Both the position numbers and the translations under genes were made by a program. A stretch of DNA of 39,928 nucleotides. It comes from Paraphysoderma sedebokerense (Eukaryota > Blastocladiomycota > Physodermatomycetes > Physodermatales > Physodermataceae). Shown one piece after another: positions 1-10,834 of the stretch; position 1 is the stretch's first letter, and every line of letters begins with the position of its first letter. The stretch is taken from positions 1 through 39,928 of the forward strand of contig JAHLJZ010000136.1 in assembly GCA_025602915.1 (NCBI GenBank). Reading direction: 5' to 3'. The notes below the pieces were generated by a model. That model was not told where the DNA came from. It worked only from the letters and a program-made list of their open reading frames with translations, and ran no database searches.

Positions 1-3000
1 ATCGACACCGACAAATCGGAGATGGACGACTCCTTTCAACCTCGCTTTCTCGTTGTTCGCAACAGCGACATTCCTTTTCATTAACGTAGCAGTCTTATAT
101 TATTATTTAAGTCCGATAACGGCGGATTTAAGTAATCGGAGAATCGGAGTAACCTTCGGCGCAGTTACCATGAATTTGCACGCATTAGTGGCAGAGGTGT
201 CTTTGGCCTGGATGGCTTATAAAATATACCCTTGGGGTAAATTCAAGATACTTTTACCTGTTATCGTTGTTTTCATCGCCAGTAGAGTTGGTACTCAGAT
301 ATGGGCCTCCGTCTTGATGATGTCACGAAAAGATGCTAGAGCTGCTGGTAGTACGATGGCGATACTTTTGGTAACGTTGCTGTCCATTCGCACTCAGGTT
401 GCTTTCCAATACGCGCTAACAAGTGTGTCGGCGACGCACAGATGTGGAACTTAATATTCTTCTCCGGTTTGTTCATCTATCGCTACCGACGAAAACTCAA
501 GAATGCATTCAAGACCAGTCGATTTTATAAAACTGTTCTGGAGATTAGCATTCAAAACGCCATACTTCCTACGTTATTCGTTATCCCGGCAGTGATCACT
601 AATTTCTTCATATCAGACCCCACAATGCTGATGATAACTGGATTATTAACAATCCTTTTCCGATTTGTGCTCACTGTCGTCGTTGCCAATTCTCTACACT
701 CAATCAACCTTCGGAAAAACTCCGCCAGGTCTAAACCGAGCGCAGACACCACGCGATTCAACTCTCATCGATTAACAAGTTTGCATATGGTTAGTTCGTT
801 TGGACTGGAGCATAGAGCGGAGAGAGTCTTAGAAAGCTTTCTCCGAGACTTGCACTCAATCGTGGGTGGAAATGTAGGGTACTTTGTTGAAAAAAACAGA
901 TTTGGTCAGACGAACGTGATTTCTGGCTTTGCATTCATGGATGCAACGGATGGGTTATCAAATCTTACCATCTTTCCTGTAAATGATGCCACGGAGAGTA
1001 GGAAGATTCCTTTGGCTGCGCTGGAGTACGGACTGGAGCAGACATTACCTGTAGTATACGATTTAGACTTGGAAGATGAAGAAAGTAATGACTTTAGAAT
1101 CTGTCTAAGTGATCGAAATGATGTCGATTCAGTGCTTATACTGCCTATCACATCGCCTAAATCTGACAAGCAGAAAATTATCTACCTGGAAAAGTAAGGA
1201 ACCGTTTTACCCAAAAAATGGTATATACGTGAGCTTACTCAGATATATTTGTTTCCCTTCTTGTCAGTGTTGATACAGGACTATCGATTGACTCACGGAT
1301 CCTTGACCTCTTGTCCCAACATTTGGCGGCCTCATTAGAGAGTTCAATGTAAGTTACTCTGCAGTTTCACGTCACATTTTAATTCGTTTGATTAAATCCA
1401 CCGATGTTTTTAGACTGTTCGAGCAGCTCGAAAATATAAATCGCTCCTTGGAGGATGAAGTAAGTAAACGGACAGCAGAACTAGAGCAGAGAACTCTGCA
1501 ATTAGAACAAGCAAAGGAAGATGCTTTAGAAGCAGCCAACGCTAAATCAATTTTCTTATCGAATATGAGTCATGAAAGTAAGACCTTTTTATGGATTAAC
1601 CTCCTTGATCGATCCCTCACGCTGTTGAATTTGGGTTCAATTAGTCCGTACCCCAATTTCTCAGGTGATTCTTGCGTCGGAGGTACTGTGATAGTTCCTT
1701 CCTACAATAGCAAACGAGTGCTTACTAAGCTTATTAAAATTTATATTTAAAAGCTTCTCACGGAAACGATCTCGTCAACGGAAGGAAAAGAATACGCTAA
1801 TATCATTACCAATTCTGGTCGACTGTTATTGAATCTCGTTGTATGTAAATGTTTCATGTCGCTTCTTACTCCAATTCTTATTTACATCAATAAATTCGTA
1901 ATACTACGTGACAGAACGATATCCTCGACTTTTCAAAACTCGAGAGCGGCAAGGTCGTCCTAGAAGAGGTATCCTTCAACTTACATGGGTTGATTCAGAT
2001 AACAATGGATGCCTTCAACACCGAAAAGGACTGTAGATTAGGGCATTATATCAGTAATGACAGTCCGATTTACGTCATTGGTGATGGTGAGCAATTCATT
2101 TACGCGAGATATATTGCTTTTCGCTACTAACACAGGATTTTGCCTCTTTTTTAGAAACCCGACTTCGCCAGATCCTCACCAATCTCGTTTCAAATGCTAT
2201 TAAGTTCACAAACAGCGGATATGTGATGTTGTTTGTGACGTCCCAACTGATTGCAGATGATGCTCATGACATCCAATTTAGAGTAGTTGGTGGGTATCAC
2301 AAAAGTTTCGCGCGGTGAATTTCTGGTCTCGGCTAACTTTTCATTGTGAATGGTTCTAAATTTAACTTTCAGATACAGGATGTGGTATTGCCGCTGACAA
2401 AGTAGATAAGATATTTGGACGATTCGAACAAGAAGATGATTCAATCACAAGAAAGTTTGGAGGCACTGGGTTGGGATTATCTATTTGCCAAAGTACGTTC
2501 ATTCGATCTTTCGTCGGTTACATTTGGTCAAGTGATTTTTTGCTAACAACAGCTCGGAATTACAGATCTATGTCATTTGATGGGGTCTCATCTCAGCGTT
2601 CACTCACAACTTGATCACGGCTCTACATTCTCGTTCACTGTTCGCTTTCAGAAAGCCGTCGCTCCAATCGTCTGTTCCCCTTTCTTTCAGATTCTAAAAG
2701 AGCAACCTCGCGTGTTGCTATTAGAAAGAACTCCTCCTCTCTTTGAATCGAAAAGTGTTTTCGCTTATCAACTTGAAACAATGGGTTGTATCACTGAATG
2801 TTGTGATATTCAAACATGTCATCCGCTGGCTACTGCATCGTATGAACTAGTTGTAGTGGACTTTGCGAACTGGAATTGCGCTGAAAGTCGTGCCGAAATA
2901 TCTCCAATCTTCCACGCCATTCGCTCTTCAAGAATTCCAATATTGCTTACCCATTCCGGCTCCCACGATCTGTTCGTCAACGAAGTTTTAACGATATTTG

Positions 3001-3934
3001 ATGTTCAATCGTCATCATCAAATGGACGTATTCAAACCCTTCGTCATCCGTTTAAGCAGTCTTTGTTGTTCAAAGTTATATCCGGACTCCTGTCCCAGAT
3101 CGCCATGACGGAGATTGAAGTAAACCCGGTGGAGGATTCCGAGGAACAATTACCTATACCTGCAGCTCATGTACTGCCCATGTCTGACCGAGGAGATGCT
3201 AATTTGATTGAAAAGCTACCGTTAGAGGACTACAAGATAAGTATTCTTCTGGCAGAGGACAATCTGTATGTGTTTTCAATTTTGATTCTCATCATGACCT
3301 CATCATTAACTTTTTCTAACTCAATTACATGTCGCCAGTATAAATCAAAAGATAGTCCGTACAATGATAACGCAGCTGGGATACGCAGTCGACATTGCCG
3401 ACGATGGGCTGATTGCGGTAAAAATGGCTCGTGAAAAGTTTTATGACTTGATTTTGATGGATGTTCGGTAAGTAGTCATTTCGCAGGTCGTGATCACTTG
3501 GTACCGAGGGCTGATTCGAAGCATTATTTTGAACTCTTAATTGGGATGGCGGGTTCCGCTATAAATAGTATGCCGAATATGGTAAACATTTCTTTGCGTT
3601 ATCGATACTTGATAGTGATATTAAATCTAATTTTACATTTATTCACTAGGATGGTCTTGAAGCAACGCGACAGATTCGATCTCAACAATGCGACAAGCAA
3701 CTACGGACTACATACATTGTCGGATTAAGGTATACATTCAGTTTTTTAAAACAGAGGCATTGCAGACGTGAATTCTAACATAGACTCTTTTTTGTATATG
3801 AAAGTGCCGATGTTTTAACAAGCAATGTAAATTCGGGCCTTGAAGCTGGAATGGATCTTTACATGTCGAAACCCATGTCAAAAACGAAATTAGCTGGAGT
3901 GATTGAACAAGTACTAAAGAGGAAGCAGGACTAG
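1..3934 (+). CDS. Hybrid sensor histidine kinase, multi-pass membrane N-terminus (5' end outside window)
   Basis: Two-component kinase that autophosphorylates on His and passes the phosphate to its own receiver domain. Exons: 2-370, 442-1193, 1268-1348, 1414-1577, 1645-1682, 1754-1840, 1915-2086, 2155-2289, 2373-2492, 2566-3265, 3339-3467, 3569-3581, 3650-3729 and 3805-3934; they sum to 990 codons including the stop. In order: about six hydrophobic segments (to about 780), a GAF-like region (about 780-1348), a coiled coil, H-box SHEIRTP split by the 1578-1644 intron, N-box [15 protein letters not shown]-box DTGCGIA, G-box GGTGLGLSI, then a C-terminal receiver with acidic pair AEDN, phospho-acceptor in MDVRMPNMDG, and MSKP. 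All catalytic residues are present. The ligand of the membrane part is unknown. The first exon is open to the window edge, so the start lies upstream. Confidence 0.93.
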
Positions 3935-4292
3935 TCTGCTTTGATGATAATGTAAGATATAATATCATAAATCTTAGTGTATATGGCGTTTCCTCTATAA
4001 TATATTTATTCCTGATAAGGGACGGAAGTTACATGCTTCTATGCTCCGAGAGAGTTAACTAATCTTCATCGCGTCCACGAATTCATTTTCAACCGCAGCC
4101 ATCTATATATAATCAAGCCGAGATGTTCTTTATAAACTAAACGAATTCTATTCAAGCAATAGATGCGCTTGAGCATGAAGCGATGCATCGAATAATGTAA
4201 GCGATAATGAGCTGATTGACATCCGTATATTTCAATTTGACAATCGAACCAATCGTCCCATTGTGACACCATCTTTTAATGTATGCCATGAT
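3935..4292. other. Intergenic, convergent 3' ends
   Basis: AT-rich spacer between the converging histidine kinase and NR2C2AP-like genes. The short open frames here have no recognisable motif. I see only the shared 3' flank. Confidence 0.6.
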
Positions 4293-4830
4293 TCATTCCG
4301 CAATTTTGCCAATAATATCAAATTTGTAAACCGTGATTCTACCATAAAAATCCGTCGAATCAGTAAACACCACTTTCACTCTCTTTGTCCTCCTCGTCCT
4401 ACTCGCTTCTTCCATTTCGAATATCTGCTCTGTATTGTCATCGCGCGGATAAAAAGTTTGAACTAATTCATATTCTTTGCTACCTTCCTCCGGTTTTAAA
4501 TAATGAATTTCCATTGATTTGCCAACGAAACCGCCTTGGAACATTACTTTGAAGGAGTCGATCTGAACTAGCGAAGGGTAATCGAGCAGGATATACTGTG
4601 GAGTACCAGAGTCTGAGTTCCAGCATGTCGATGGGTCTGGGGATAGAAGATGCTGCTTGCCGTAGTTGCTGTGATCTTTGTTCAAGACGGACGAAACTCT
4701 GCATGAATATAATGCGTACAAAGCAAGGAATTAGGTAAAAGGCGAATTATCGTTAGAAGAAACACATTATAAAGCCAAGAATGAAATGTATATACTTTAT
4801 TCTAGTTTGTTCGGTTATTAGGGATGTCAT
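4293..4830 (-). CDS. NR2C2AP/TRA16-like protein, discoidin (F5/8 type C)-like fold
   Basis: Two exons, 4830-4796 and 4698-4293, joined across a 97-nt intron (GTATAT...CAG), give 146 aa, close to human NR2C2AP (about 139 aa). The short first exon starts MTSLITEQ and runs into VSSVLNKD, matching the family's N-terminus and its SRVSSVLN core. Further family signatures are CWNSDSG, the run FQGGF, and TDFYGRITVYKF near the C-terminus. In mammals this protein was described as a nuclear-receptor-associated repressor. Fungi lack that receptor, so the role here is unknown; the fold suggests a binding module. Divergent from the ELMOD gene, with only 79 bp between start codons. Confidence 0.88.
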
Positions 4831-4909
4831 AGCAGCGTTTAATATCAGTTTGAATTTAAGGTAATGATAATGTCCGGCTTCATTCATTTATATTTATTTA
4901 CTATATCAC

Positions 4910-6976
4910 ATGACTTGTTGCCCTGGACTGGCTTCACCCCCTATTCCTCATCCTATGAATTCATGTTCAATTGAAATGTTCTCTTCTCTTCCGCAACAAC
5001 CAAAACGTATCTTATCCCTTCCCAATTTCATCGTTAAATCAATACTAGTCACGATTACCGCAATTACGGCTTATATATTCTATTTGAACTTGTTTTTGGC
5101 TATCATGTTGTGGACGATCTTTCCCAATTTCTTGAAGGAATTGGTCAAGAATACGATATACAGTTCCCCTTTCCTCCAAGCCATTTACAGAGTCTGGAAA
5201 TGTATGTCTTGCCAATTTACTTTTTGAATCAATAATTGGAGCGAAAGTAGTAGATACTTCAGCACTTTCGTAAATTAGGATGATCATGGACGTGTTAATG
5301 GCGGTTCCTAATCTCTTGACTTCCTTCATGGCTTACGTCGGTTCATTCTCCATCGGGGTGTAGATTTCTTTGGTATTGCCTCTAAATCGTCTGAATTATT
5401 GCGTATTTGCCGGAGTGAAGTCAGCTTTCAGAAGTATCAGTTCAGGCGCCAATCTGCGTCCTCCGCGCCTCCATCACTATCGAGTTCAATATCGGCTTCT
5501 TTAAGAAGAGATACTAGGGATTTGACAGGTTTTATGATTGGCGAACCCACAGTAGAGACTGTTAGTAATATAGGTACCGTTACAATCAGATTTCAAATTG
5601 ATATTTGGGTCCCAAAGTAGTCGAAGAGGGATTGTTGGCAGATGATTCAAAGGCTGACCCAACTTTGTTTTACTATTATGACGATAGAACGCTCATTGCT
5701 GTATTCGGTTCAATTGACGGTATAACCCTTTTGCTAATTCTTCTGAAGTTCCAAAATGACTTCATCTTTATGGTTCCAAGTCAATTGAAATTTGTTAACG
5801 GGAATTTCCGCTTATCTCTTTGCTGTTATCTTTTTACTTAAACAAATTTCAGTTGGAAAGAACGAGTATTGAATCGAAAGAATGTGGTTTAAACGAAGTG
5901 GTGCAGATGATACTTTACAAAAAACGTTTTCCTAATCGAGGGGATCCACGAACGTACGAAACCTCTCTTCGTCTTCCTTTCACGCTTTTTTAAATTTCGA
6001 GTTCTCATACTGCTCTCTACTGTTGATCTCTACATGACTTTCAGTCCGGAGGCGATAATACTTAGGCAAGCAATGAACAAAATACACGCTTCTTACAAGT
6101 TGGTGTATGAATTAAACGCTCGAGCGGCCACTAGATATGATTCTAGCAACAAAAGTCACGAAAGAAGATTGTTAGAGGTTAGCTATTGCACTTACATTTC
6201 ATTGGTTTTTCCAAATTAATCACCATTATCCGTCTGTTATGCTTTCATTGTGCTTCTTGTCATTTCTTCATTTGATAATGTTGATAACAGCTGTGGCAGC
6301 TTCTGATGCCGGTCGAGAAATTGACAGATAGATTCACAGAACAATGGATAAAGATCGGTTTTCAAGGTCGCGATCCGGCAACGGATTTCCGCGGAATGGG
6401 TACGTCTTTACCTTTCTTTCTTCCCCCTTCTTCAATCTTTCTGATGCCACTTTCTTTCACAGGAGTGCTTTCCCTGGACGATCTAATCTACTTTGCCAAA
6501 ACCTATCCAACTGTCTGCAGCGCCGTTTTAGAATCATCCAGACATCCTATATGTTGGTACTCGTTCGCGCTAGTAGGAATTAACATAACAGCCTTCACAT
6601 TACAGTTGATCAGAACAAGACGGCTACAATATTGGCTTTTTACATATAACGTGGATAAAGTCGGAAAAGATCTATATCATGAATTCTACTGTTCGTTCCA
6701 ACTCTTTTTGGTTCCTTTCCGGCATTCATATTGCAATTTCTGATTTTCCTGGATATACTCTGGATTCAATTGCTCATTTACAACATAGGTTACCTCTTCA
6801 AACAATTCAACAATTACTGGGTTTCGCGCAACATCACTGTCATGGAATTCGAGCGTGTATTTGCGGTTTTTAAGAAAAATGTTGAAATGGATTTAGTGCA
6901 TCGAAAGAAGGGCATGGTGTTGGATGAAGAAAAGGTCAGAAGTTGGGGCGTTGTGGAGACGAAAAAGACATTGTAA
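4910..6976 (+). CDS. ELMO/CED-12 domain protein (ELMOD family), N-terminal membrane segment
   Basis: ELMOD proteins are GTPase-activating proteins for ARL2/ARF-type GTPases. Exon 1 (4910-5201) carries a clear hydrophobic segment (about residues 45-75). Well-supported later exons are 5853-5953, 6045-6177, 6291-6399, 6463-6690 and 6789-6976, which keep one frame over 253 codons. They contain the hallmark GFQGRDPATDFRGMG, whose Arg is the expected GAP arginine, followed by LSLDDLIYF, and FYCYLFKQFNNYW after the intron 6691-6788. Exons between 5202 and 5852 are not resolved: coding-like stretches lie at about 5430-5571 and 5616-5719, but I could not fix phase-consistent borders. Family assignment is secure; the middle of the model is not. 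Confidence 0.88.
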
Positions 6977-7305
6977 GCATTGCATGTCGAAAAGGGATAG
7001 TGCTGAAAGGACAAACTGATATATCAAGCGATCAAGTATATAGTATTGTAGAATATGTCAATATATTCATGTGGTCAAAATGTTACTTCAATTTTGTGCG
7101 ATCACGCCTGATGATCGGAAACGGAAGGAGTAGTTTCACGGAGAAAATTGAATATTATTAAAAATTCGTATAATACATTTTGGTAGAATACTAGCTCTCA
7201 TCTAATTAATTCATGAAGAGCAGTAACAAGTATTAAACCTAAGCTATGTTGATAATAACCTGAATTACTTATAGTTTTGTTTTTCCTACGTGTTCGAATA
7301 TATTT
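6977..7305. other. Intergenic, convergent 3' ends
   Basis: AT-rich spacer between the 3' ends of the ELMOD and Kre9-like genes. No gene-like signal beyond short unsupported frames. Confidence 0.6.
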
Positions 7306-8091
7306 TTACACCAACAATCCGACAACACCCAAACCTCCAACCAAAGCGACACCAGTACCGACAAATCCAACCAATAGCCCGGAATTAACTCCCATGGCTC
7401 CGCTGTTAACATTAGCGTCCAAAGTTGGTCTATTAGGACTTCCAGATGTAGAAGTGGAAGTTTGTTCTGATGTTGATGTGCGAGTAGCAGTCATGACGGA
7501 AGTGGCAGAGGAAGAAGCGACAGAGGTAGAGGTTGCAGTTGCGGTCAGGGAAAGAGAAGAAGAGCCAGAGCCACCAGTAACAGGGAAAGCACCAGAATAT
7601 TTAAAAGTTGAAGGACCTGCTTGAGGAGCCAGAGGGAGCATCATTAGAATTAAAACTTTCAAAGCCAAGTAAATTGATGGCTAACGTACTTTGGCCAACC
7701 CATTGCCATTGTAGGAAATAATCGTTTGAGTTGGTCAATGATGAGGGGACAGACCAGGTCACACTACCAGCGTTTGGTTGAACACCAGATGCAATATCAG
7801 CTACTTTAACACCGTTGGTGAAGTCGCCGTTACCTCTCATCAGGACAAGGTTACCCTATATCAACGGACATGTCGATCAGTAAAGAGGGGACGACAGAGG
7901 AAGAATCAAACAGAAAAACGACGTACATTTGTATTTGGCGGGACATTGCCTGCAGTTGGATTGTAGGAAAAGGTCAATGTCACGGTGGAACCCGCCTGAA
8001 GAGGGGCGTTAGGAGTGTTGATGGTGACATCTGCGGCGAGGGCAGCGTAGACGAAAGCGAGGAGAGCGAGCAAGGAGGATCGGGTATTCAT
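7306..8091 (-). CDS. Secreted Kre9/Knh1-like, Ser/Thr-rich, GPI-type wall protein
   Basis: Exons 8091-7927, 7855-7657 and 7616-7306 give 224 aa. The N-terminus is a signal peptide (MNTRSSLLALLAFVYAALA). The next ~100 residues follow the fungal Kre9/Knh1 N-terminal pattern: INTPNAPLQAGSTVTLTF, then GNLVLMRG, then TWSVPSSLTNSNDYFLQW. A Ser/Thr-rich stretch and a final hydrophobic tail (LLVGFVGTGVALVGGLGVV) suggest a GPI anchor signal. Relatives act at the surface in beta-1,6-glucan and wall assembly; the exact role here is inferred. The second intron (7656-7617) is only 40 nt with donor GTTTTA; without it the tail is out of frame. A TATA box lies about 45 bp upstream. Confidence 0.85.
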
Positions 8092-8133
8092 GGTGAGTTG
8101 TTGAAGATAGTTGTGATGGATGAGGGTGTACTC

Positions 8134-8139
8134 TTTATA
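8134..8139 (-). promoter_or_regulatory. TATA box of the Kre9-like gene
   Basis: TATAAA on the minus strand, about 43 bp before the ATG at 8091. Confidence 0.5.
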
Positions 8140-8231
8140 GATGTTGCTGCGGATGCGGGATGGAGCGAAATAGATGAGGAGGAACGATGCCAATTTAAGG
8201 CCCTGTTTGGCAAGTCTCATTGGGGTTAAAA

Positions 8232-9018
8232 ATAGCCCAGATCCTGCATTCTGATTGGCTGTTTCATTAGCAGGACGCGTGCCCATTGGCCGGGAGGACG
8301 CGCTGGTTTGCAGTCGGTTGTTGCTGCATCTAATAATATCGACAAGCTCACAACAGCACCAACAGGCGGCGATTGTGTTCCTTCAAGCCAGAGAGGCAAT
8401 TATGTTGCTGCTCGGTTGCGTGCGCCCAATGATTTCATATAGCTGACGTGCGATGGAACGCCCTCGAATCGATAAAGAATACAGCAGACTCACGACCTTG
8501 CTTTAATATATAACCCAGGAAGAGCTATCAACATTCTTTGAGTTCTCGGTTGCCAATGTCACTCTGGCATTTTGGAATGCATTACAGAAACTTCTGATAT
8601 GAGAAATATGTGACACTTCTGCTAAAATAATACTGAAGAAGCATGATATCGGATAACTTGAGACAGTTCAAGAGTGAAACCACAGTTTTCCGCAATCCGA
8701 TGTCAGAGCAGATGTCTTCTAGCTAAAAGAGGCCGTTCATACCCAAACCCATCTTGTGCGTGTTGCAAGTTGTGTTCCGAGCCTCCAGCGAACGGAAGTT
8801 CAAAGTTGTACCAAAGCTGATTGTGGTGTGACTCCACCATAAGTTGTAGAAAAGTTTCGAATTTTTCTTTGAGAAATTGCCTTCAGATCCTTTGGCCATC
8901 GGTGGATAAGCAATTAATTGAACCTGGACACAAGGCGAACTTCGAAGCAATCACAGCCAAGGTGCAATCTACTCCTTACGGACGTATGTATTGTGAGGAC
9001 TTAGGAACTGATGAATAA
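8232..9018. other. Spacer with unresolved coding-like ORFs
   Basis: Moderately GC-rich stretches (about 8644-8950) are open on both strands: a plus-strand frame ends at 9018 just before AATAAA, and an opposite frame spans 8950-8723. Neither gives a motif or a convincing splice model. The stretch may hold a small gene or a decayed one; I cannot decide which. Confidence 0.3.
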
Positions 9019-9042
9019 TAAAAATTGTTTTGAAAACTCTTT

Positions 9043-9510
9043 TTATACTGGTTCAATCGGCTTTTTGGCTTCCTTCTGTAATTCGTACAATTGTCCTATT
9101 TGCTGATTATTCATCTGGAAAAGTGACATTTGATACCGTCAGTAAAGGAGCAAGAAAAATGTCTTCACTCGACATGCTTCACTTTTTCTAGCCTCTAACG
9201 TCTAAGGAAGAAGCTGCTGGGCTTTTGATGGAGCCCTGTCTCCACACACCTTTTCGATCTCCTCCTTCTTCAGTCCTCTGCCTTCCAGCTTCCCTATTTG
9301 CACCTGCCTTTCGATTTCTTCGGCATACTTATTCCATTCATCGACAAAACCTTTCAAGAACTTTTGGTCTTGCACATGTTGATGCCGACGCCATTCTGAT
9401 TTTACGTAATTGTCACCGATGTATCGTATCGGTCCAGGCAGTGATCGGTGCAGTGACAGAATTCGACGATATAGCTGAATGACAGATGTCTTTGAAGATG
9501 ATGAAGACAT
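9043..9510 (-). CDS. SDHAF3: Succinate dehydrogenase assembly factor 3 (LYR protein, Acn9/Sdh7)
   Basis: Mitochondrial matrix factor that helps mature the iron-sulfur subunit of complex II. Two exons, 9510-9250 and 9114-9043, separated by a 135-nt intron (GTGTGT...CAG), encode 110 aa, the usual family length. The LYR motif is seen as QLYRRILSLHRSLP near the N-terminus, followed by the family signature YVKSEWRRH. Exon 2 supplies the conserved C-terminal NNQQIGQLYELQKE. An upstream in-frame ATG at 9648 would add 46 residues; I prefer 9510 because family members start just before the LYR motif. Divergent from the Mss4 gene, 210 bp apart. Confidence 0.92.
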
Positions 9511-9720
9511 TTTCTTGAAGACTGCTGTGAACAATAAATTATAATATTGCGGTGTTGCGAATATATCCCTGCTAAGTCGAAAGAGGAAGAGTGGATTGAT
9601 CAGTTTGAACTTTGACTTGGCCAGGGTGTAATTCACCATTCCCGCCAAACTGATCCAAAACTCGCATTACTCTTCACACACTTTGTATATACTCCCTGTC
9701 TCATTATATTCGCAAACAGA

Positions 9721-10381
9721 ATGGCCAAAGAGATGTCGTCATCGGACATAACATATCTGGACGAGTCGAACAACTCAAAAAGAAACAAGTATCTCCTGTT
9801 ATGTCCTGATGAGCGTTGCCGCTGTAAAATATTGAGGAAAGGTGTAGGAAAGTATGAAGAGAAAACTGGCTTGATTGTAGGTTCATTAGACATTACTTTC
9901 ATTTTGTGTGGCCTGGTTTGCATTCATTTTAACCGTCCGTTATAAATGATATGCGATGATTCAACTCTTTCGCATTGCCTTCATGTCGCCTCATTATTAG
10001 TACAATCTTCCACCGTTGCCCGGTAATGACATCAAGACAGCAACTGACTTTCGACAAGAATACTTCACAATACCAGACATGATGGCATTCGAAAATATAG
10101 GATTCAGCAAAACGGTCACCTTCACTCAAGACCCCGCCCCTTCTTCGTCAAGTTCGACGATAAGTCAAAACGATTCGCCTACTTCCTCTAACACTGACAC
10201 AGTTATCACCACTAAGGCACCCGCTACTCAAGGTTCGAATCAAGTCCAAGTGAAATATCTTTCTTGTGCCGATTGTGATGTTGGTCCGTTAGGTTTACAA
10301 ATTGTTGGCACCAGAGAGTGTTACTTGAAGGTGGACAGGGTAAGGCATTTGACAGAAGACGCAGTCAGTGGAAAGGTTTAG
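9721..10381 (+). CDS. RABIF: Mss4/RABIF (Dss4) Rab-binding zinc protein
   Basis: Zinc protein that binds nucleotide-free exocytic Rab GTPases and acts as a chaperone or weak exchange factor. Exons 9721-9876 and 10001-10381 (phase 0, intron GTAGGT...TAG) give 178 aa. Zinc ligands are seen as LCPDERC in exon 1 and CADC in exon 2. The Rab-binding signature DMMAFENIGFSKTV matches the metazoan DMFIFENVGFTKDV, and LSCADCDVGPLGLQIV matches the C-terminal half. An insertion rich in Ser/Thr (about 10135-10240) separates the two halves and is longer than in animals. Confidence 0.92.
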
Positions 10382-10834
10382 ATTTGAATTCATAAAGTTA
10401 GTATACGGTTGTTGGTATTTTGTAGAACCAACAGTGGATTGAGTGTATATTAAGCCTGACGAAAGAAGAATTCGTAACTGGTGCATTTCAACAAAGTTAC
10501 TTTAAACCGAAAACTTGTATGTTAACATGTCAGTATTGACTAGCATGCATTAATGCAGTCCGAAAGGTATGTCATTGAAAGTGAAGGATTAATGGTGAGT
10601 TATCAACTTTGGCAAAATTCCTCTTTACGTTCACAGCAAGACTCCTGCATTCCACGAAGGTTGTAATCGTCCTTGCTATTTTTCACGAAAATAACTTAAA
10701 TTTATTTGGACAAAATTTTGCTACATGTTTATTTTATAAAATATTTACGAGTGCGGGCCACGAAAATATACTTTTTCACCCTTTAGTATGTCTACTGAAC
10801 TATTCGAGGAACATGTCCAAGCATCCCTATTCAC
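10382..10834. other. Intergenic spacer
   Basis: AT-rich; holds the 3' flanks of the converging RABIF and tyrosinase 1 genes. No gene supported. Confidence 0.6.

Noticed and set aside
7277-7624. Plus-strand ORF of 115 codons
   Set aside because: Antisense shadow of the Ser/Thr-rich stalk of the Kre9-like gene; its Val/Glu repeats mirror Ser/Thr codons.
9511-9648. N-terminal extension of SDHAF3 from ATG 9648
   Set aside because: Family members begin just before the LYR motif, and the extension would use most of the shared promoter with RABIF.
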